Positions 5,649 to 6,729 of a stretch of DNA of 6,729 nucleotides are shown piece by piece. Made by a program: the position numbers and the translations under genes. The stretch comes from Chloroflexota bacterium (GTDB lineage Bacteria; Chloroflexota; Dehalococcoidia; Lucifugimonadales; Lucifugimonadaceae): the NCBI GenBank assembly GCA_030831265.1, contig JAURLM010000186.1, positions 1 to 6,729 of the forward strand, given 5' to 3'. Under the pieces are notes generated by a model. It saw only the letters and a program-made list of their open reading frames with translations, was not told where the DNA came from and ran no database searches. Numbering within the stretch: position 1 is the stretch's first letter; every line of letters begins with the position of its first letter.

Positions 5649-6320
5649 TTAAACGGCCTCTTCATCGACGACAATGATGCCCAGCTCAGATGCTTTCGTG
5701 ATAGCAGCCGCCCTGTCAGGCACACCAAGGCGTGCGAACGAACGCGCCAGGTGCATCTGAACGGCTTTCTGATCCATCTTCAGCAGCGCGGCAATTTCCT
5801 GATTGGTGACGCCGTCTGCGACCATCTGGAGGACCTCAGCTTCTACCGATGACAGTTCATCCGTCGCCTCACTCTGGATGTAGGAAGTTGGCAGGCTGCT
5901 GACGAGTGATTCGGAGTAGACGTTCTGACCGCGCAAGATTGCGTTGACTGCGGTGACTATCTCGCTCGGGGCAGTGTCCTTGAGCAAGTAACCATCGACA
6001 CCAGCTTCGATCATTGCACGTAGATACGGTTCCTGTGCATGGTTCGTCAGGATCACGATCTTGAGTTTCGGGTACAGCGGCCTCAGTTCGTTTGCAACTT
6101 CGATACCGCTGCGTCCACCCTTGATGCGGATGTCCAGCATCAACAGATTCGGGTACAGCATCTCAACTGCGTTGATCGCATCTTCAGCGTTGTCGGCCTC
6201 GCCGATAATCTCAAAGCCGGTGGCATTTTCCAGTGCCGTCCGCATGCCCTGCCGGACAATCGGGTGATCGTCCACAATCAGCGTTCGCCAGATTTTTGTT
6301 GACTCTGTACCTGTACTCAT
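5649..6320 (-). CDS. NarL/FixJ-family response regulator (receiver + LuxR-type HTH)
   Basis: A cytoplasmic transcription factor controlled by phosphorylation, most likely by the kinase encoded just upstream. The receiver domain covers about residues 11-130: acidic pair D17/D18 in LIVDDHP, phospho-acceptor D63 in LLMLDIRI, T92 in ILTNHAQ and K114 in GYLLKDT. A LuxR-type helix-turn-helix covers about 156-210 (LSSVEAEVLQMVADGVTNQEIAALL, then AVQMHLARSFARLGVPDRAAAI). The recognition helix is unusual: the TVK...H pattern of the family is AVQMHLAR here, so lysines that contact bases in NarL are replaced by Gln and Ala. The ATG at 6320 has AGGTGG 4 nt upstream (opposite strand of 6325-6330). At 223 residues it has the usual length. 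It follows the kinase stop by 24 bp, so the two are one operon. Target genes cannot be inferred. Confidence 0.95.
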   Translation of the reverse strand: MSTGTESTKIWRTLIVDDHPIVRQGMRTALENATGFEIIGEADNAEDAINAVEMLYPNLLMLDIRIKGGRSGIEVANELRPLYPKLKIVILTNHAQEPYLRAMIEAGVDGYLLKDTAPSEIVTAVNAILRGQNVYSESLVSSLPTSYIQSEATDELSSVEAEVLQMVADGVTNQEIAALLKMDQKAVQMHLARSFARLGVPDRAAAITKASELGIIVVDEEAV

Positions 6321-6344
6321 CAGTCCACCTGTCCTATTTCACCC

Positions 6345-6729
6345 TCAGCTAGCCGCCCGGTCATCCTGCCGTTCGTGAGGTATTGAGACGATCAAGGCTG
6401 TACCACGGGATGAGCGTGGCAATATCGCGAGCGTTCCACCAAGAGCGCCCACCCGTTGTGTAAGTCCGCGGATACCAAGGCCCTGGTCAGGGCGTTTTTC
6501 GTTCGCGTCACCTGTAGTTTTCGGAAGGCCAACGCCGTTATCTTCCACGGCCAGTTCCAGGGACAGGTCAGTGTTGCTGAGCTTCACCCAGACTGACCTT
6601 GCACTGGCATGTTTCCGACAGTTGTTCAACGCTTCCTGTACAGCACGATATATCGTGAGTTCCACGTCATCCGGGAGCCTTGACCTGCCCCACGGACCGA
6701 TACCATCTATTATCTCGTCTTTCGAGCCA
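6345..6729 (-). CDS. Sensor histidine kinase of the NarX/DegS class (HisKA_3), C-terminal part, cut by the window edge
   Basis: The frame is open from the stop codon (complement of 6345-6347) to the right edge, so the N-terminal sensor part and the phospho-accepting His are outside the window. The 127 or so visible residues form the HATPase_c domain of two-component kinases paired with NarL-type regulators: LPDDVELTIYRAVQEALNNCRKHA is the N-box region, DNGVGLP the G1 box, and QGLGIRGLTQRVGALGG the G2 box, followed by GTALIVSIP. All ATP-binding motifs visible are intact. A GTG at 6665 falls in the middle of the conserved N-box helix and is not a start. The gene ends 24 bp before the response regulator gene on the same strand, identifying the likely partner. 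The signal cannot be deduced from this part. Confidence 0.92.
   Translation of the reverse strand, partial: GSKDEIIDGIGPWGRSRLPDDVELTIYRAVQEALNNCRKHASARSVWVKLSNTDLSLELAVEDNGVGLPKTTGDANEKRPDQGLGIRGLTQRVGALGGTLAILPRSSRGTALIVSIPHERQDDRAAS

Noticed and set aside
6345..6665. Treating GTG 6665 as the start of a short stand-alone ATPase-domain protein
   Set aside because: The frame continues open to the window edge with sequence that fits the region before the kinase N-box, so the gene is simply cut by the window.
1..6729. CRISPR arrays, tRNA or rRNA genes, transposases, terminal repeats of mobile elements
   Set aside because: No regularly spaced repeats, cloverleaf sequences, transposase motifs or paired element ends were seen on either strand.

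Overview
The window carries eight supported protein-coding genes and no rRNA, tRNA, CRISPR array or insertion sequence that I can recognise. Base composition is moderate, with GC a little above half by eye. The protein style suggests a free-living bacterium, possibly Chloroflexota (Dehalococcoidia/SAR202-like). That guess rests on the look of the MFS exporter, of the small uncharacterised protein and of the NarL-type regulator. It is an impression from memory, not a search result.

Left half, + strand (71-4330). An OmpR-family response regulator and a HisKA-type membrane sensor kinase lie 2 bp apart, with the kinase ribosome site inside the end of the regulator gene. They are followed by a 14-helix DHA2-family (EmrB/QacA-like) MFS exporter. 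The layout suggests a sensing and efflux module in which the two-component pair controls the exporter. A small cupin-fold protein follows, and its best start is a TTG behind a perfect GGAGG.

Middle, - strand (4347-5443). msrA (peptide methionine sulfoxide reductase A) converges on the cupin gene. Only 16 bp separate the two stop codons, and a hairpin there includes both stops. Upstream of msrA lies a cluster of TCTCGA/TCGAGA elements around a possible promoter. Next is a 105-residue uncharacterised protein. Its upstream region holds two interleaved perfect inverted repeats that cannot form at the same time, the most unusual non-coding structure in the window.

Right end, - strand (5649-6729). 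A NarL/FixJ-type response regulator sits just downstream of its probable cognate HisKA_3-class sensor kinase. Only the ATP-binding C-terminal part of the kinase is in the window; its reading frame runs off the right edge.

Overall this is a signalling and stress neighbourhood: two two-component systems of different classes flank an exporter, a cupin protein and an oxidative-damage repair enzyme. I see no clearly novel multi-gene system. The items worth following up are mainly regulatory: the overlapping inverted repeats at 5457-5492, a 9-bp sequence shared by two promoter regions, and the msrA upstream repeat cluster.
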